Source: Opeltia flavorubescens (Eukaryota > Ascomycota > Lecanoromycetes > Teloschistales > Teloschistaceae). Taken from it: a stretch of DNA of 64,000 nucleotides. This document shows, one piece after another, positions 26,120-37,919 of the stretch; the stretch's first letter is position 1, and the number at the start of each line of letters is the position of its first letter. The position numbers and the translations under genes were made by a program. The stretch is from positions 1,550,001 through 1,614,000 of the forward strand of contig KE546967.1 of assembly GCA_000442125.1 (NCBI GenBank), given 5' to 3'. The notes beneath the pieces are model-generated. The model did no database searches. It was not told where the DNA came from and saw nothing but the letters and a program-made list of their open reading frames with translations.

Positions 26120-26396
26120 TCATCTAGTGCTAGGCTTCTCTTGTTTCGCAGTCTCCTTAAGCTTTTGAAAGGTGGACTTCGAGTCGCCTACCAAGTAGGT
26201 GTCAATGCATAGAGGTTACTCAGCTCCTTATGGTCAGAACGATATACCTGGCTGTCCATGCCCCTGTGGGGGAGCAGCTTCTTTGGTCGCTTGACCTGAT
26301 GACTTTGCCATCTCGGCATTTGCCTTGGCCTTCTCCTCGGCGCTATGGCTAGTGTTAGCGGGGTTGTAGTTGAAGCAGCGAGTTAGCATACTTCAT
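26120..26396 (-). CDS. Small hydrophilic protein, 55 residues
   Basis: Exons 26396-26392, 26342-26248 and 26187-26120 (complement). The product begins MNAEEKAKANAEMAKSSGQ and ends TFQKLKETAKQEKPSTR. It is rich in Ala, Lys, Glu and Gln with no hydrophobic segment, and is probably helical or disordered. Both introns have good ends (GTATGC..CATAG with a GCTAAC branch, and GTATAT..GGTAG), and all three exons keep the frame, which is unlikely by chance. The first exon holds only five coding bases. I do not recognise the family. It sits convergent to the DUF1295 gene and divergent from TFIIS. Confidence 0.55.
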
Positions 26397-27137
26397 GATC
26401 CTTCGAGTAGGATGAATTTACTGCGTTGTTTGAGTTCCTTCTAAGCAGAGCAACTGTCGACTGGTGTGGGGTAGAGCTAGTTGACCCCACTAGATCATCA
26501 ATGTTTAACGGCTGCACGCCAAGCTTTACACTAGCGGGAACCTTATCTTAAGACTGTCAATGCGGCTCTTCGAATTGGGTCTTTCCCTTTTCTGACATTC
26601 GACCACGTTCCACGTTCAGGACGAGTCATCGCGTAAACTCACAAGATCAAGCAAGAAAAGGGTAAGCAGTCTGCTCTCCTCTGTATTCCCGAGAGTGCGG
26701 AAGACTTGCTCCTATCGCAGCTGTGCTCTCTGTTCATGCAAGGCGGTCGTCTCTATTTTCAATTTTCATTCCTTATAGCCATTACTCCAGCATGATTGGC
26801 CCATAATCATTGCCGTCAAAAAATATTCACTTGAATAGAGAATGGTTATTAGATTCTATATTCTCAACATAGTGGTTTGGACAGGTTGTAATTGTTGCAA
26901 TGTCCGCACATGCATGCTCATGCGGTCCCAGCTGCAGGACCAAGAAAGCCATGAGACTCCTTTGCTTCGGTGCAAGCAATCTCTTTGCTATTGCTGACAC
27001 CTTGGTTCTAGGGTTGCAATAGCTGTGAAGATATGAATCAGTGCCGGTCCATGTTCTAAACCACATTCTCATTCCAGTCCTACGACTGTAGCACATTCCA
27101 GAGTTCCTGAAGTATACCTTCAAATCAAGACGTCATC
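26397..27137. other. Divergent intergenic region upstream of TFIIS
   Basis: About 740 bases holding the promoters of TFIIS and of the 55-residue protein. A 98-codon minus-strand open frame at 26,827-27,123 looks like chance. No tRNA or snoRNA was recognised. Confidence 0.5.
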
Positions 27138-28141
27138 ATGGATGCAAAGGAGGTAGTTGAAAGATCGAAGGCGCTGCAAAAGGCTACCGCTGCTGGAGAA
27201 CCTTCTGCCCATATCGTCAAAATTCTGAACGAGCTCAAAACAGGGGTGAAGCCGACGGAGGACCTGCTGCGATCTACCAAGATTGGCGTAGTCGTCAATC
27301 GCTCGAAGCAACATCCAGACCGTGCCGTCGCAACTCTGGCCAGCGAAATCGTCAAAAAGTGGCGGGACGAGGTTCAGCGGCATAAAGGTGGCACTCCTAC
27401 GCCAAATGGCTCGCAAGGCGCAAACGGAAAGAAGATGAATACACCACCTACGGCCTCGACCGCTTCTCCAGCACCCGCAACCGCACCTACGCCCGCAAAA
27501 CCTACCATCCCTCCCGACCAACGCGACTACAAGAAAGACGGCGTCTCCATCTCCCGCACCAACCAAGCCACCCGCGACAGCTGCATTGGCCTGCTCTACA
27601 ACGGCCTCGCCCACACCTCCACCGTCCCCGCCTCCACAATCATCACCATCGCCACCTCCATCGAAGAAGCCGCCTTCCGCAAATTCGGCCCAGAAACCCA
27701 AGAACCCTACAAGGCAAAAGTCCGATCCCTCTTCCAAAACCTCAAGAACAAATCCAACCCCACCCTCCGCGTCCGCGTCCTTTCGGGCGAAATCTCCCCG
27801 GACCGCTTCGTCGTCATGACGCACGAGGATCTCAAGAGCGCGGAGCAGAAGAAGCAGGACGTCGAGTTCCAGAAGGAGAACCTGAAGAACGCGGAGGTGG
27901 CGAAGCCGGAGAGGAGTATCAGTACGAGCTTCGAGTGTGGGAAGTGCAAGCAGAAGAAGGTGGCGTATAATCAGGCGCAGACGAGGAGTGCGGATGAGCC
28001 GATGACGACGTTTTGCGAGTGTCAGAATTGTGGGAATCGGTGGAAGGTCAGTCGTTTTTCCATTCTATATTGTGCCTTTCGAACCCCATTTCTTCTACCT
28101 GGGTCTCAAGAGGCTGACAATGATATTAATAGTTCTCTTAA
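27138..28141 (+). CDS. DST1: Transcription elongation factor TFIIS
   Basis: Stimulates RNA cleavage by stalled RNA polymerase II so that elongation can resume; nuclear. Exons 27138-28046 and 28133-28141 give 305 residues, the usual length. The N-terminal TFIIS N/LW domain spans about 1-80 (TEDLLRSTKIGVVVNRSKQH), followed by a Pro/Thr-rich linker, the central Pol II-binding domain about 125-245 (RDSCIGLLYNGLA and KVRSLFQNLKNKSNP), and a C-terminal zinc ribbon with Cys pairs CGKC and CQNC. The catalytic acidic pair is in QTRSADEPMTTF. The second exon codes only Phe-Ser-stop, giving the family's normal RWKFS ending. Without splicing the frame runs on about 40 unrelated residues. Confidence 0.95.
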
Positions 28142-28648
28142 AGAGATACGAAATGTTTGCATTCAAGCAAGATAGCTCTCTAGCCGAACAAATCTCTTTT
28201 GCTTTTTCATTCACAAGCCTTGGCGTCTAACTGGTCTCGAGGCGTTGGGAGAAAGCCGACGAGGCGTGGACTGGAAACATGGAAGGACGTCCTTGCGTAT
28301 GGTTACAATGATATGATATAGACAGCATATGTGAAATAGAAAGCATTTCCCGATTCTGTAACAAATGCATTGTTACCTTGAGCTGCACTGCAGTGGATCG
28401 AGCAGCTTAGAAATCAACTGCCAGACCCACCACCTAAGACGAATGATTTCTCGATATCCTTGGTATCGATCAGATGCCCCTTGAAGAGACGAAAGAGAAC
28501 AAAACGTGGTATAGTACAATCAACAGAGACTCCCCTCCTTCCAGATGCAAGATTTATGCCACAGACCGATGAACTCCTCGCTCGAAACATATCTTACTAG
28601 ATGAAATTAAAAGTGCTCCCTTCCAGCCTTCCATCAAAACGTATCCTC
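28142..28648. other. Convergent 3' region between TFIIS and TAF2
   Basis: About 500 bases, the 3' untranslated regions of two convergent genes. Nothing else was recognised. Confidence 0.5.
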
Positions 28649-31600
28649 TCACTTGCCCGCCCCAGGCGTCTTCGGCGGCCCAATCTTCAACTTAATCTTC
28701 AACCTCGGCTTCTCGCCCTCTATCGGCGTTGTCGGCGTCGGTGTCTGCGGTGGCAAGACACCCTTCCCCTCACCACCGCCCTGATCCTCACTCGGCCTTC
28801 TCGGAGGCTTAAAAATCAATTTCCTCTGCGGCGGCAGCATCGCAGCCGAAGGTGAACTATCCTCCCTCTTAATCCCTGGGGAAGGAAGTGTAGAATGCGA
28901 GGATGAAGCATGAGTCAACAGTAACGGCGGCGGAGGAGCAGGAGCAACACGCTTCGGTATCGGAGTCGTACGTACACGGTCGGTGTGCGAGAAACGGAGG
29001 TGTGCCTTCCCAATCTTCTTGCACTGCCAGTAGCGCGGGTATTTCAACTTGACGACCATACTAGAATTAGGTTCGTAGAGGAGAGCGCAGATATCCAGGA
29101 GATCTTTGATTTCGTGGAAGGAGAGGACGGGGGAGGAGAGCGCGGTCCAGATGCCCGACTTGAGGGTTTCATTGTCGTGGACTTCGGCCTTCAGGGCGGC
29201 TAGAGCTCCGGCGACGGTGGTGCGGCGGGCGAGGTCCGCTTTGCGGGCGTTGGTGGAGGATTCTTCTTGTTCGATGATGAGGCCGTCTTGTTGTTGGGTG
29301 GATGGGTCGTCGGACTTTTGGCCTATGGAGAAGGCGCCGAGGATTTTGTCGAGAAGGCGGAAAGCATGGGAGCGGAAGTAGGGGGATGGATCTGAGCCCA
29401 TGGCGAAGAGGAACCAGCGGAGGAGAGCATTATTGTGGGCGAGTCCCATCTCAAAAAGGTTGTCAAAGGCGCTGAGACGGAGCTCGTCGGCGGTGCCATC
29501 ACGGGTGTATTGGATGAGGGTGCTTGGATTGGCGTCAATGACATTGGCAGTTGACAGAATTCTCGTGCATTTCAGTGCTGTACGTGACAGGATATTATGG
29601 AATGAAGGGAGCCATTCGTCTGTGCGCCTGTATCTGTCAAGCTCGTCAAGGCAGGATTCATGAAAGCGTAGATCGTCTCCGTCGTTCTCGGAAAATGTAA
29701 ATTCACCATCCATGTCGCTACCAAGCGCTGGCTTAGAGGCCATCGCTTCTGATAATCCGTCCATTAGAGTGGCAAGATAGTGAGCATCCGAGAACTGGAG
29801 CAATTAGCTTTGCAACCGAAGGTGCCATAGAGGAAAGCTTGATTCTCACCTCGTTATCCGAATTGTCATTGAACTTCAGCTTGTCCAAAAGAAACATCCT
29901 GGCCCGTATAGGACTCCTACCGCGTTCATCTCGGACTTTCGCGATTGCTTTCGTAATGGCACATTTGATAGAATACGCTGCCCGATCGGAAAAGTCGTTG
30001 GGCTGTGGGATTGGGGAGTCGCTGTAGCAGAAGAAATGCTGAAAGGCTTTTTCAAGATGGAACAAGCCTAGCCAGTCCATGTCGCCTTCTTTTGCATGTT
30101 TCACCAAAGCAGCGGCAGCAGCAGTCCGAATACCATGGAAGTATCGCGTATCCATCAGCGTTCTCAACAGGAAGGTCGATATCAGAGGATGAGATTTTTG
30201 GGCGGCCATAAATTGGAGAGACTGGGGCTAGTTAGTTCCCATACAGCCAGAAGAAAGGGATAAGATCACCTCTAGCTGAGCCACGACATCCTTGTCCTGC
30301 TGTAGCTGCGAGAGGTACATGTACCCCTGCATTGAAAGCGACATTTTGCATATCCATTCAAAGTTGGAGTCCATCCGAATCCACTCGTAAGACTCCTGGC
30401 TCATCTCTTCTTCCGCCTCCTTGCCCCAGTCGCTCAGGCGCCATTGCTCGGTCTCTTCTTCGCTCTGCAGTACATCGCCTAGGCAGTAGAGGAGAACATC
30501 GTCGTTGGCATCGGGATTGTACTCAACTCCTCCAGCTGAAGACATTCGCTCTTTTTGTCGTTTACTGCGCTTCAGGCGTTTGTACTTTGTGTTGTAAAGG
30601 ATGTCCACTTTAGTAACGGCCTCCTTAATCTCGATCAGGTGCTCATAAGGAGAACCGTCGGCCTCATGAATGCAGATAGTCATTGGCCCCTAGCATCATT
30701 AGCTCTTCCATAAGAGACCAGTCAAGAATTCGAGACATACAGTGAATATAGGCTGCACTGGGCCCGCGTACACATTGCGTAGCTCTTCCTTGACATCTCG
30801 CATGAATGTATCTTTCTCAAGATCTCGCTCCGGCGGTTCAACTTGAACCTGTGAGATCAACATCTCAATCACATTCTTTTTCTTATTGAATTTCTGAGCG
30901 ACCCGGAACCGAGGACAGCCGGCGCCGTATACCCATTGCGCAAAGAATGCTTCAAGCTTCGCATGGCCGAGTTTCTCGCAGGTCCGTGCAAAGTAGGAGG
31001 TACTGATGGCTCCATTCGCCAGATCGCCAACTTTGGCATTTAGGAATACCCTAGAAATAATACGAGATAGACCAGAGGCACTACCGGTTTTGGTAAACCT
31101 TCGATCCAGAATTGAAAGAACCAGAGGAGCCTTGAGTTCCATGAATTCAGCCTCAAACGGATCAAGACCAACGAAGGCCCCAGTCTCATAAATGGATGGG
31201 CGTCCAATATCGAGATCAGTAACCCGATCCATTGCTTGCTTTTGCCGAAAACCGTAATCATTCTTTCCGAATAATTTCCTCAGGAACGCATCAGTCATGA
31301 AGAAGGCTATACCCACTACTACCCAATTATCTGTAGGCTCTTTAGGTATGACGCTGACACCCATCCATTGGGACGCGAGGGCGTGGACCATCTGACGGCT
31401 TACACGTTCAAGCGGTTCGATCACATCGGCTGGGAATAGCAGGTCGTTATTACAAACTGTCAAAAATCCTGTGTGGATGGTCTCAGGAACTATGTCGTCG
31501 ACGAAGCAGAGCTTGTAATTCGAGAAAGGATATGATCCGTATTCCAGTGTAAAGAAATCGATAGCCTGCTGTTTGTCAACTTTGGTCTACGCCAATTTAT

Positions 31601-32766
31601 ATGGCCGACGCACCTTCGCCATCAACAAACAAGTGTTCCTGACTTCGTCTTTCCTCCCGGGTAGACAAAAGCCGTGTAAGGGAACGGCATTTTGCCCAAG
31701 CTTATCGTCTTCCACACCTTCACGGAATTCAGCCAAGTCGACATGTTCAAACGGTCCAATACAGAAACCAAGCTGCTGCGCCGACAGGGGAGATGCACAG
31801 GAAAAGGTGGAAGTCTTCTTTCCTGGTACCAGATGGTCATCGATCTACCTAGGTCAGTCTGGGGCTCCCAACAAAGGCGTGGAGCATTACCTCGTCTGTT
31901 AGATCGCCGGTGCAGATTACAGCGATCTCCAGTGCTTTGTCCTCCTCATTCATGTTTGCAGGAAGTGACTCCAACGGAAGGCCGTTAGGTGCGCCACTCG
32001 CATGTTCTCTTGTACCGTTGACCATGTTTGGCTGAAGGAGGGTGAATGCATCTCCCAGGGTCTTGGAACATTTGATAGACAGCTCCCAAGTGCAACGGGC
32101 AGCAAGGTTATCGACGCAGGGGAAGAGGCAGCAGATGTTACCCGGGCTGAGAGAGCTCTTGGTGTAGGCATGAGGATAGCGCAAGTCTTCGTCCTCCCAA
32201 CCAGCAAAATGCATGCCATCGCGGATATGAGATACAACGAAGTCTATCGCAATACTCACAGGCGTATAGCGGCGATCCGGTTCGATGGCCGTTCGCGCTG
32301 AAGTGACCTCTCCTAAGCCATCGTCTTTCAGACCGACGCTCGACCTTAGGCCTGTGGCTATAGAAGCTTCGAAGGAGAATGGGTCCAAATCCTCGATCTT
32401 GACGCTCTTGGGTAGATTGATTACCAGCTCTTCCTCAGGAGGATGTTTTAACTGAGGTTCGACTTTCTTTTTTAGCATATGATGCTGATATACACCTGCT
32501 TCCCACCTCAGTGCGGCCTTGCCGTAAGGTTCTTCGTAGACAAAATTGGGGCACGCCCTGTTGTTTGCCGTCACTTTCCTGATGTCGCACTGTCGACAGT
32601 TCAGGCGCACACTCCGCAGCTCTTTATAGTGAGGATTGATTGTGATTTCTGTCCGGCCCTTCAAACGACGTGCCAGCAAGTCGATATCGAGCTCAACCTT
32701 TTGATGGACTACAGAGAAGCCAGTACCAACTGCATGCGCGCTCACCGGGTCCGTTGAGATTGACAT
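28649..32766 (-). CDS. TAF2: TFIID subunit 2 (Taf2)
   Basis: Largest-lobe TFIID subunit that helps the complex bind promoter DNA at the initiator. Six exons (complement): 32766-31891, 31844-31614, 31568-30741, 30689-30270, 30221-29850 and 29794-28649, giving 1,290 residues; all phases agree. The first about 550 residues are the catalytically dead M1-aminopeptidase-like fold (VGTGFSVVHQKVELDIDLL at the start, then CIGPFEHVDLAEF, and FFTLEYGSYPFSNYKLCFVD). The zinc-site HExxH is replaced by MVHALASQWMG, as in TAF2. A HEAT-like helical region follows, and a Lys/Pro-rich tail ends RLKIKLKIGPPK. The 5' end lies about 520 bases from the SAS4-domain gene. Confidence 0.93.
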
Positions 32767-33285
32767 ATTGGCGTGGTCAAGGTGGTGTGAGGTGCGTGTC
32801 GAGCTCTAACAAGCTCAAGTGCTGACCGAACTGAGAGAGCCTCGTAGTGAGGTCGACACTTTGATAATGAGACATGGGAGACGAAAGCCAAGCGGAAGTC
32901 CGGTGAGTCAAGTTCAAAAGTGGTTGGACCTCCTCTAGCTTTACGAAGCCGTTGTCGTTACGTTCAAGCATTGCGTTGGTAAAGACGAAGAGGACTGCCG
33001 CTACGTGAAAGCAGCTTCGCGGCTTTAACGGCAACAATTCAATGTGTTTAAAACCCACACATCTTTAATGAATCACAGTGCAGATATATTGTTTCCACAC
33101 TGCAAATCGATATGTCATGAATCAAATTCGTGAGCGATGATTTACGCCTTTACCCAGCACCATGGGGTATCATTTTGAGAAAAGAAAACCTAGTATACAT
33201 CGTATGGCAATGATGAAAACCATCTTGCACATGTCCTGTTTGTCCGCTACAAGCCCCTGCGCATTCCCTTCAGTACCCTTCAATC
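32767..33285. other. Intergenic region between TAF2 and the SAS4-domain gene
   Basis: Holds the TAF2 promoter and the 3' end of the upstream SAS4-domain gene, both on the minus strand. A 93-codon minus-strand frame (32,777-33,058) has no recognisable features and is probably leader sequence. Confidence 0.5.
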
Positions 33286-34847
33286 TTAATCACCTTTGCC
33301 CTCTCTCCTGGCTGCGCGTCTACTCCGAGCATTCGCTGCAATGAATCTGCTCGTAAGCATTTCTGATGGCAAATCGAATTCGCGATCTTCCAAATCTGGA
33401 ACTTGCTGGCCAAAGGCAAATCGAAGCCGGCCACGTCGGTGCTTGCTTAGTGCTGCATCGCGAAGATAGGGCTTGGAATAGAAAGAAGTGAATGGTTTCT
33501 CGACAGGCAGAGGGAGAAGCTCCAGGGTCTGGAGCCGGACACGCTTGGAGCTTGCTGAGGGCCTAGTGCGTCCCAGACTGGTAATTCCCTGCCTCTTGCG
33601 CTGCGCCCTAGAGATTCCATTTCTCTCGTCAACACCATCGAATGCTCCAGGAGACTCAAGATTGTCGCTCTCTAATGCCTCATCCTCTTCCTCGTCGACT
33701 GTAGAAGCCCGCTCTCTCTCAAATTTCCGGCGTTTTTCCTCTTCTTTCCAAGCTCTGAATTTATCTAACAGCGCAGTGACTCGCTGGATGAAAATCATCC
33801 GCTTGGGCTCGTAAATTTTCTTCTCCGACTCAGTGATACCCGAGATTCCCATAGTTTTAAGCCAGCCATGGCCCTTTAATTCTGCCAGTATCCTTTCCAG
33901 CTGAGATTTTTCATGCTGGGCGCTCTCCTTTTCCCTGTTCCGATGCGACTTCTCCCCTCGTTCAGCACGGCGATGAGCTTTATAATACAACTCATCTGTA
34001 AGAGGATCTTCATTGATTTGCCTCACATGCCGCTCCGCAGACGCGAAATCGAGTCGCTCGATATTGCTGACATTGAGTTCGTCACCCCTCTGGCCACCAT
34101 TGAGCAAGTCATTCGCACCAGAGATTGGCTCTTGTATGAAGTGAGTCGATTGTGCGTTGATTTCACGTTCGTCATGTGAGATCGGAGGAATGGTGCTGGG
34201 GATATAGGGATCGACCTGTTCATCAACGATATAGATGCGGGTTGCTGGCGTCAGGGTCTCTGAACATGCAATTAGCTTCTGAGACATGGGATCTGACATC
34301 AATTATTATTACCAAGTGTTTTGGGCGCATCACCAAGGATCTCGTCGTAGTCAGCAAAGTAAGATGCTAATTCGCTCTTGAACCATGAACCGCCGTCATG
34401 GGACCGAAGACTTCTCTTATTAGATTTATCAACTGTCAGACGGCCATCTTGTTCAGAGGATGAGCCATTAGAAATTCGACTCTGGAAAGGGTTGATGATG
34501 GTGGGATTGTTCGTGGCGTGTTGTACAACGACATTGGATTGAGCAGGTGGATGGCGTGCCCCGGTCGCTTTCTGCGTCACGGCCTCTTGAACTGCGGGCG
34601 CCGCGACATTTTTCGATGATGGCTTTACAGAGTACACGGTAGTAATGCGGTGTGTAGGAACGTTCCCTGCATTGCCGTATGATCTTCTGGATGACTTTCG
34701 ATCATCGTGGTCGTCTGAAGGGTCACGAGTACGTTTTCTCGTATTTGCAGGGGAAGGGTTTCTTTGGATTACGGTCGCAGGCAATTCACCGAGGCCCACA
34801 CTGCCCCGACGCGAGGACCGGAGAGCAAGCCGGGATTGAGCGGCCAT
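33286..34847 (-). CDS. SAS complex subunit 4-like (SAS4 domain) protein
   Basis: Exons 34847-34313 and 34259-33286 (complement) give 502 residues. A SAS4-type domain lies at about 265-370: RRAERGEKSHRNREKESAQ, then LERILAELKGHGWLKTMGIS and a helical Lys/Glu stretch after FIQRVTALLDKFRAW. In yeast Sas4 bridges the Sas2 histone H4K16 acetyltransferase and Sas5; related domains occur in animal NSL/MSL-type complexes. The N-terminal half is disordered and basic with a likely nuclear signal (RKRTRDPS), and the C-terminus is Arg-rich (RSRRAARREGK). Assignment rests on the conserved block; a direct role in silencing is inference. It lies in a stretch with TAF2 and TFIIS. Confidence 0.82.
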
Positions 34848-35290
34848 AAATGGACGGGGAATTGGAGATCATATTTTGATTGATCCTTTCAGTCTCGCAT
34901 GCGGTTCATCACCATGTTTGGATCGCTGTGGAGGAATCCAAGTTACGACGCAATTGCTTTTCTGTGCTAGCGAGGTGTTGACGGCTGTGGCCCCTGAGCC
35001 ATTCCACCACCCTATAATTGTGGAAGTCGACCATAGCTATGTCACGGCAGAGTCTACCTGAGCTTTCCATATCCCGGTAGTTCGAAACAACTGATCGAGC
35101 AACCAATTATTGAAGCAATTGTTTACTTCATACAATGCTTGATGAACCTCCAATAAACCTTCACAGTACTCCATGTATTGTTCTACTTTGACACGCACCT
35201 ACAGTATTAGTATCTTCACTATGAGGCTAAAATTTAGCATATTATTGTTGATAGATGGAACAAGTCTCTGGCATAAATCTTCTCGAGTCA
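34848..35290. other. Intergenic region
   Basis: About 440 bases; upstream of the SAS4-domain gene and downstream of YPT35, both on the minus strand. No feature recognised beyond an AT-rich stretch near 35,220-35,260 that may serve 3' end formation of YPT35. Confidence 0.45.
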
Positions 35291-36062
35291 TTAGTCGAAG
35301 ACAAAATCCTTTAGTATAGGAGCAGCTGCAAATTCTGGATTTAAAAGCACACAACTTCTGCCCATCAGAGATGTTTCGAGCTTTTTAGTAGGGGACACTC
35401 ACTTGAGAAAGTATGCAAGACCCGTCCTTCTCTTGTCGAGAAAGCTTGGCTTGAACCTATCTGCCGCTCAGAGCTTAGAAATGGCTACTCTACCCATAGT
35501 ACACGGAGGAAGCTCACTCAGAAAATTCTTTGGTGGCAGTGGAGGTAGGGCCTGGCCAGCGTTGGGGAATGTGGTCAGTAGCTTCGAACGGAGGTCCTCA
35601 AAATCGGTGTATCTGCCATGTGATCAATTGCCCTGCCTAGGGAGAAGGCCTGAGTCTCTGGAATTTCCCTACCTCTTCCGTAGCATCATAGAACCACCCT
35701 TCAAGGGTTAATCAGTCATACTCAACTCCACGATCAGACTCGGGAAAAGAAGACCACCACTAGAGACTGACATGCAACATCTCGATATGACAGTTCCATA
35801 CGATGTAGTCGCCAACGGAAGGAATACTACCGCTGATGAGAACGTAATCATCGATCGACACTGTTTTGGCCCATAGAGGACTCGACTCCCCTGGACAAAC
35901 TTCGGTATTGTCATGAAGACTGATGGGAGTAGGTCGTAGATGGCTGATTGACGAGTAAGACTCGAAACGTCGATGATTTTGCCAATAGGGAGGGACGATT
36001 GCCTGCGCGCCTGCCTCGGTTGGCGTTTCCTCGGGGTGGCTGGATGGGTTCGGATGATCCAT
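35291..36062 (-). CDS. YPT35: PX-domain endosomal protein Ypt35
   Basis: Five exons (complement): 36062-35772, 35698-35673 (26 bases), 35612-35518, 35460-35403 and 35357-35291, giving 178 residues with consistent phases. It begins with a Pro-rich, disordered about 40 residues and PPYWQNHRRFES, then the PX domain: VSIDDYVLISG, SVGDYIVWNCHIEMLHGGS, RKRYTDFEDLRSKL, the Pro loop ALPPLPPK, and KRRTGLAYFLK with the closing helix to LKDFVFD. The RRYxxF-type phosphoinositide-binding motif is RKRYTDF. In yeast Ypt35 binds PI3P on endosomes and recruits a Vps13 partner. The many tiny exons hide it from simple open-frame searches. Confidence 0.9.
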
Positions 36063-36622
36063 CCATCAGCCTTGGCAAGAATAGGAACCGTGCCTTCAGT
36101 CGCAATCAGTATGCATGATGGGTGTGAGTCTTAGTGTGGTATCAACGGTGGATGGGACCAGAGGATATAGCGATGAAAGGAGTATAGTGAAAGAAGAGAT
36201 AGTGGATATACGACCGCTCGGCCTCCTAAATATAAATACACCAATCATAAAGATCTGATCGCCGCTAGAGGCTCCGATATCGAGGATTCGAGATGCGGGA
36301 GATGCATTAGCGCTAAGAATCCCTGTCTTATCGGTCCAGATACTGAATCCCAAGCCTTCGATTTTCCGTTTTCCTTCATCCTTTCACTTCTTCATCGTTC
36401 GTTCGTTCTTGCCGCACTTCACATCTAAGCACATTCGTTTCCCAGTACACATAGTTCTTGTTTTTGCATTTCTAGCGGACACTTACTGGAAGTACAGCAC
36501 AACTCAAGGCAAGTAAGCCTCCCCAGGCTATCAAGCAGACTCATTTTCTCTTGAGCCACCTACATCGTTGACCTAGATACTGATACATTGAGTAGAGATA
36601 TCTTCCATCATTCTTGACAATA
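36063..36622. promoter_or_regulatory. Divergent promoter of YPT35 and the DUF7707 gene
   Basis: 560 bases between two divergent starts. A pyrimidine-rich stretch (TTCGTTCGTTCTTG near 36,396) and several CT tracts precede the plus-strand gene. An 85-codon minus-strand frame here (36,096-36,353) is probably chance. Confidence 0.5.
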
Positions 36623-37344
36623 ATGCACTTCTCAATGCTATCCACCATCCTCGCTATTGTTTTATTCCAGCTTGCCGTCTCTCAAACCATTGATCCCAGT
36701 ACCGTCGACCCTACCACTAAACGTAGGTGAATCCCTCACAGCCCTTATTACAAAACGCCGCTAAATTCGCTGTAGAGAAATGGTGTGATGACCAGCAAGC
36801 CTCCTGTCCACTTCTCTGTCTACAGGAAGGCACTTCGGACCCCCCAACCTCCAATAACTGCACAGCTGTAGGCCTTGCTACCGTTGCCTACTATCTCTTG
36901 AGGAAATGATTAACCGTTGTTTAGGAAACACTCTCCTACACCTGTGTCTGTAGCAACGGTCTGCAGCCGAACGCCTCCGAATACTCCCAAACAATACCCT
37001 ATTACGAATGTACTGAAGCCGGCACTCAATGTGTCAACAACTGTCCCAAAAGCGACTCAGCATGTCAAACATCTTGCCGGACTGCTCATCCATGCGGGGC
37101 ACAGAATCCAACAAGAATCAACACCTCCACCATCAGCACTATGGCTGCCACCACTACCGGTGGAGCTGCTGCTACCAGTGGTGCTGATGCTACCGCTGTT
37201 TATACTGGCTTCGGGTCTGCTTCGACAACCGCCGGTACGGGTGATTCGAGCGATGCAAGGGCCCTTGTCATCGGCTTTGGAAGATCATATGGGCTTGCCT
37301 TGGTGTTCATTGGCATCTCCGCAGGATTCATGTTCATGCTATAA
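36623..37344 (+). CDS. DUF7707 family GPI-anchored cell-wall protein
   Basis: Exons 36623-36722, 36776-36867 and 36925-37344 give 203 residues. A signal peptide covers 1 to about 20 (cleaved near AVSQT). The Cys-rich DUF7707 domain follows: KWCDDQQASCPLLC, TLSYTCVCSNG, YECTEAGTQCVNNC and ACQTSC (12 Cys in all). A Thr/Ala/Gly-rich stalk leads to a hydrophobic C-terminus (LALVFIGISAGFMFML), the pattern of a GPI attachment signal with likely omega residues in GDSSDA. Both introns keep the phase. The family is widespread in filamentous ascomycetes as surface proteins of unknown role. Family name is from memory of the Cys pattern. Confidence 0.83.
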
Positions 37345-37919
37345 AGGCATCGTGCAAACCATCTGAGCAACCGACTTGAAAAAACTTTATGGTTTCTCAA
37401 ATCGACATTACAATATCGGAACCCACTCTGGAGCACGATTTTGGCTTCTTCACTCCTTTATGTTTTCTTAGCATAGCACAACAATACCACCTTCCTTTCA
37501 TGCATAGCGATGGATCATCAGGGAGCGGGAGACTTGATTTTTGGCATGGTAATAAAAGTAATGGGGAAAAGGCGAAGCAGCCAGGATCCATAATGAGGTT
37601 GGCCTTGGGATCTGAAAGCTACTTGCCATACTGTCCTTTCTGATAGCGACTTTAGCGAGCATTTCATGACATGAGGGTGTTCATAAGCATTCATTCTTCA
37701 GCTACGTCAGCAGTTTCTGTGCATAATGCATCCGTGATGACAAAGAAATTCGCAATGCAACATTGGTGATTATAAATCTTCCCAATACGGTACAAGGATC
37801 CGCTTCTGTTTTCCCCAACCATTATTACTTTTCAGACAAAGCATCTGGCATCCCACATCTAATACGGCTATTCCGAGCCCCCTATAACTTCCCTTGTAAT
37901 GTTTTTACCATGACCAGTA
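37345..37919. other. Convergent 3' intergenic region
   Basis: About 575 bases between the DUF7707 gene and the small secreted protein. No supported gene. Confidence 0.45.

Noticed and set aside
27120-27824. Minus-strand 234-codon Gly/Asp-rich frame
   Set aside because: Antisense to TFIIS; produced by the GC-rich linker codons.
36096-36353. Additional upstream exon of YPT35
   Set aside because: The frame has no relation to known YPT35 N-termini, and the ATG at 36,062 already gives a family-like start.
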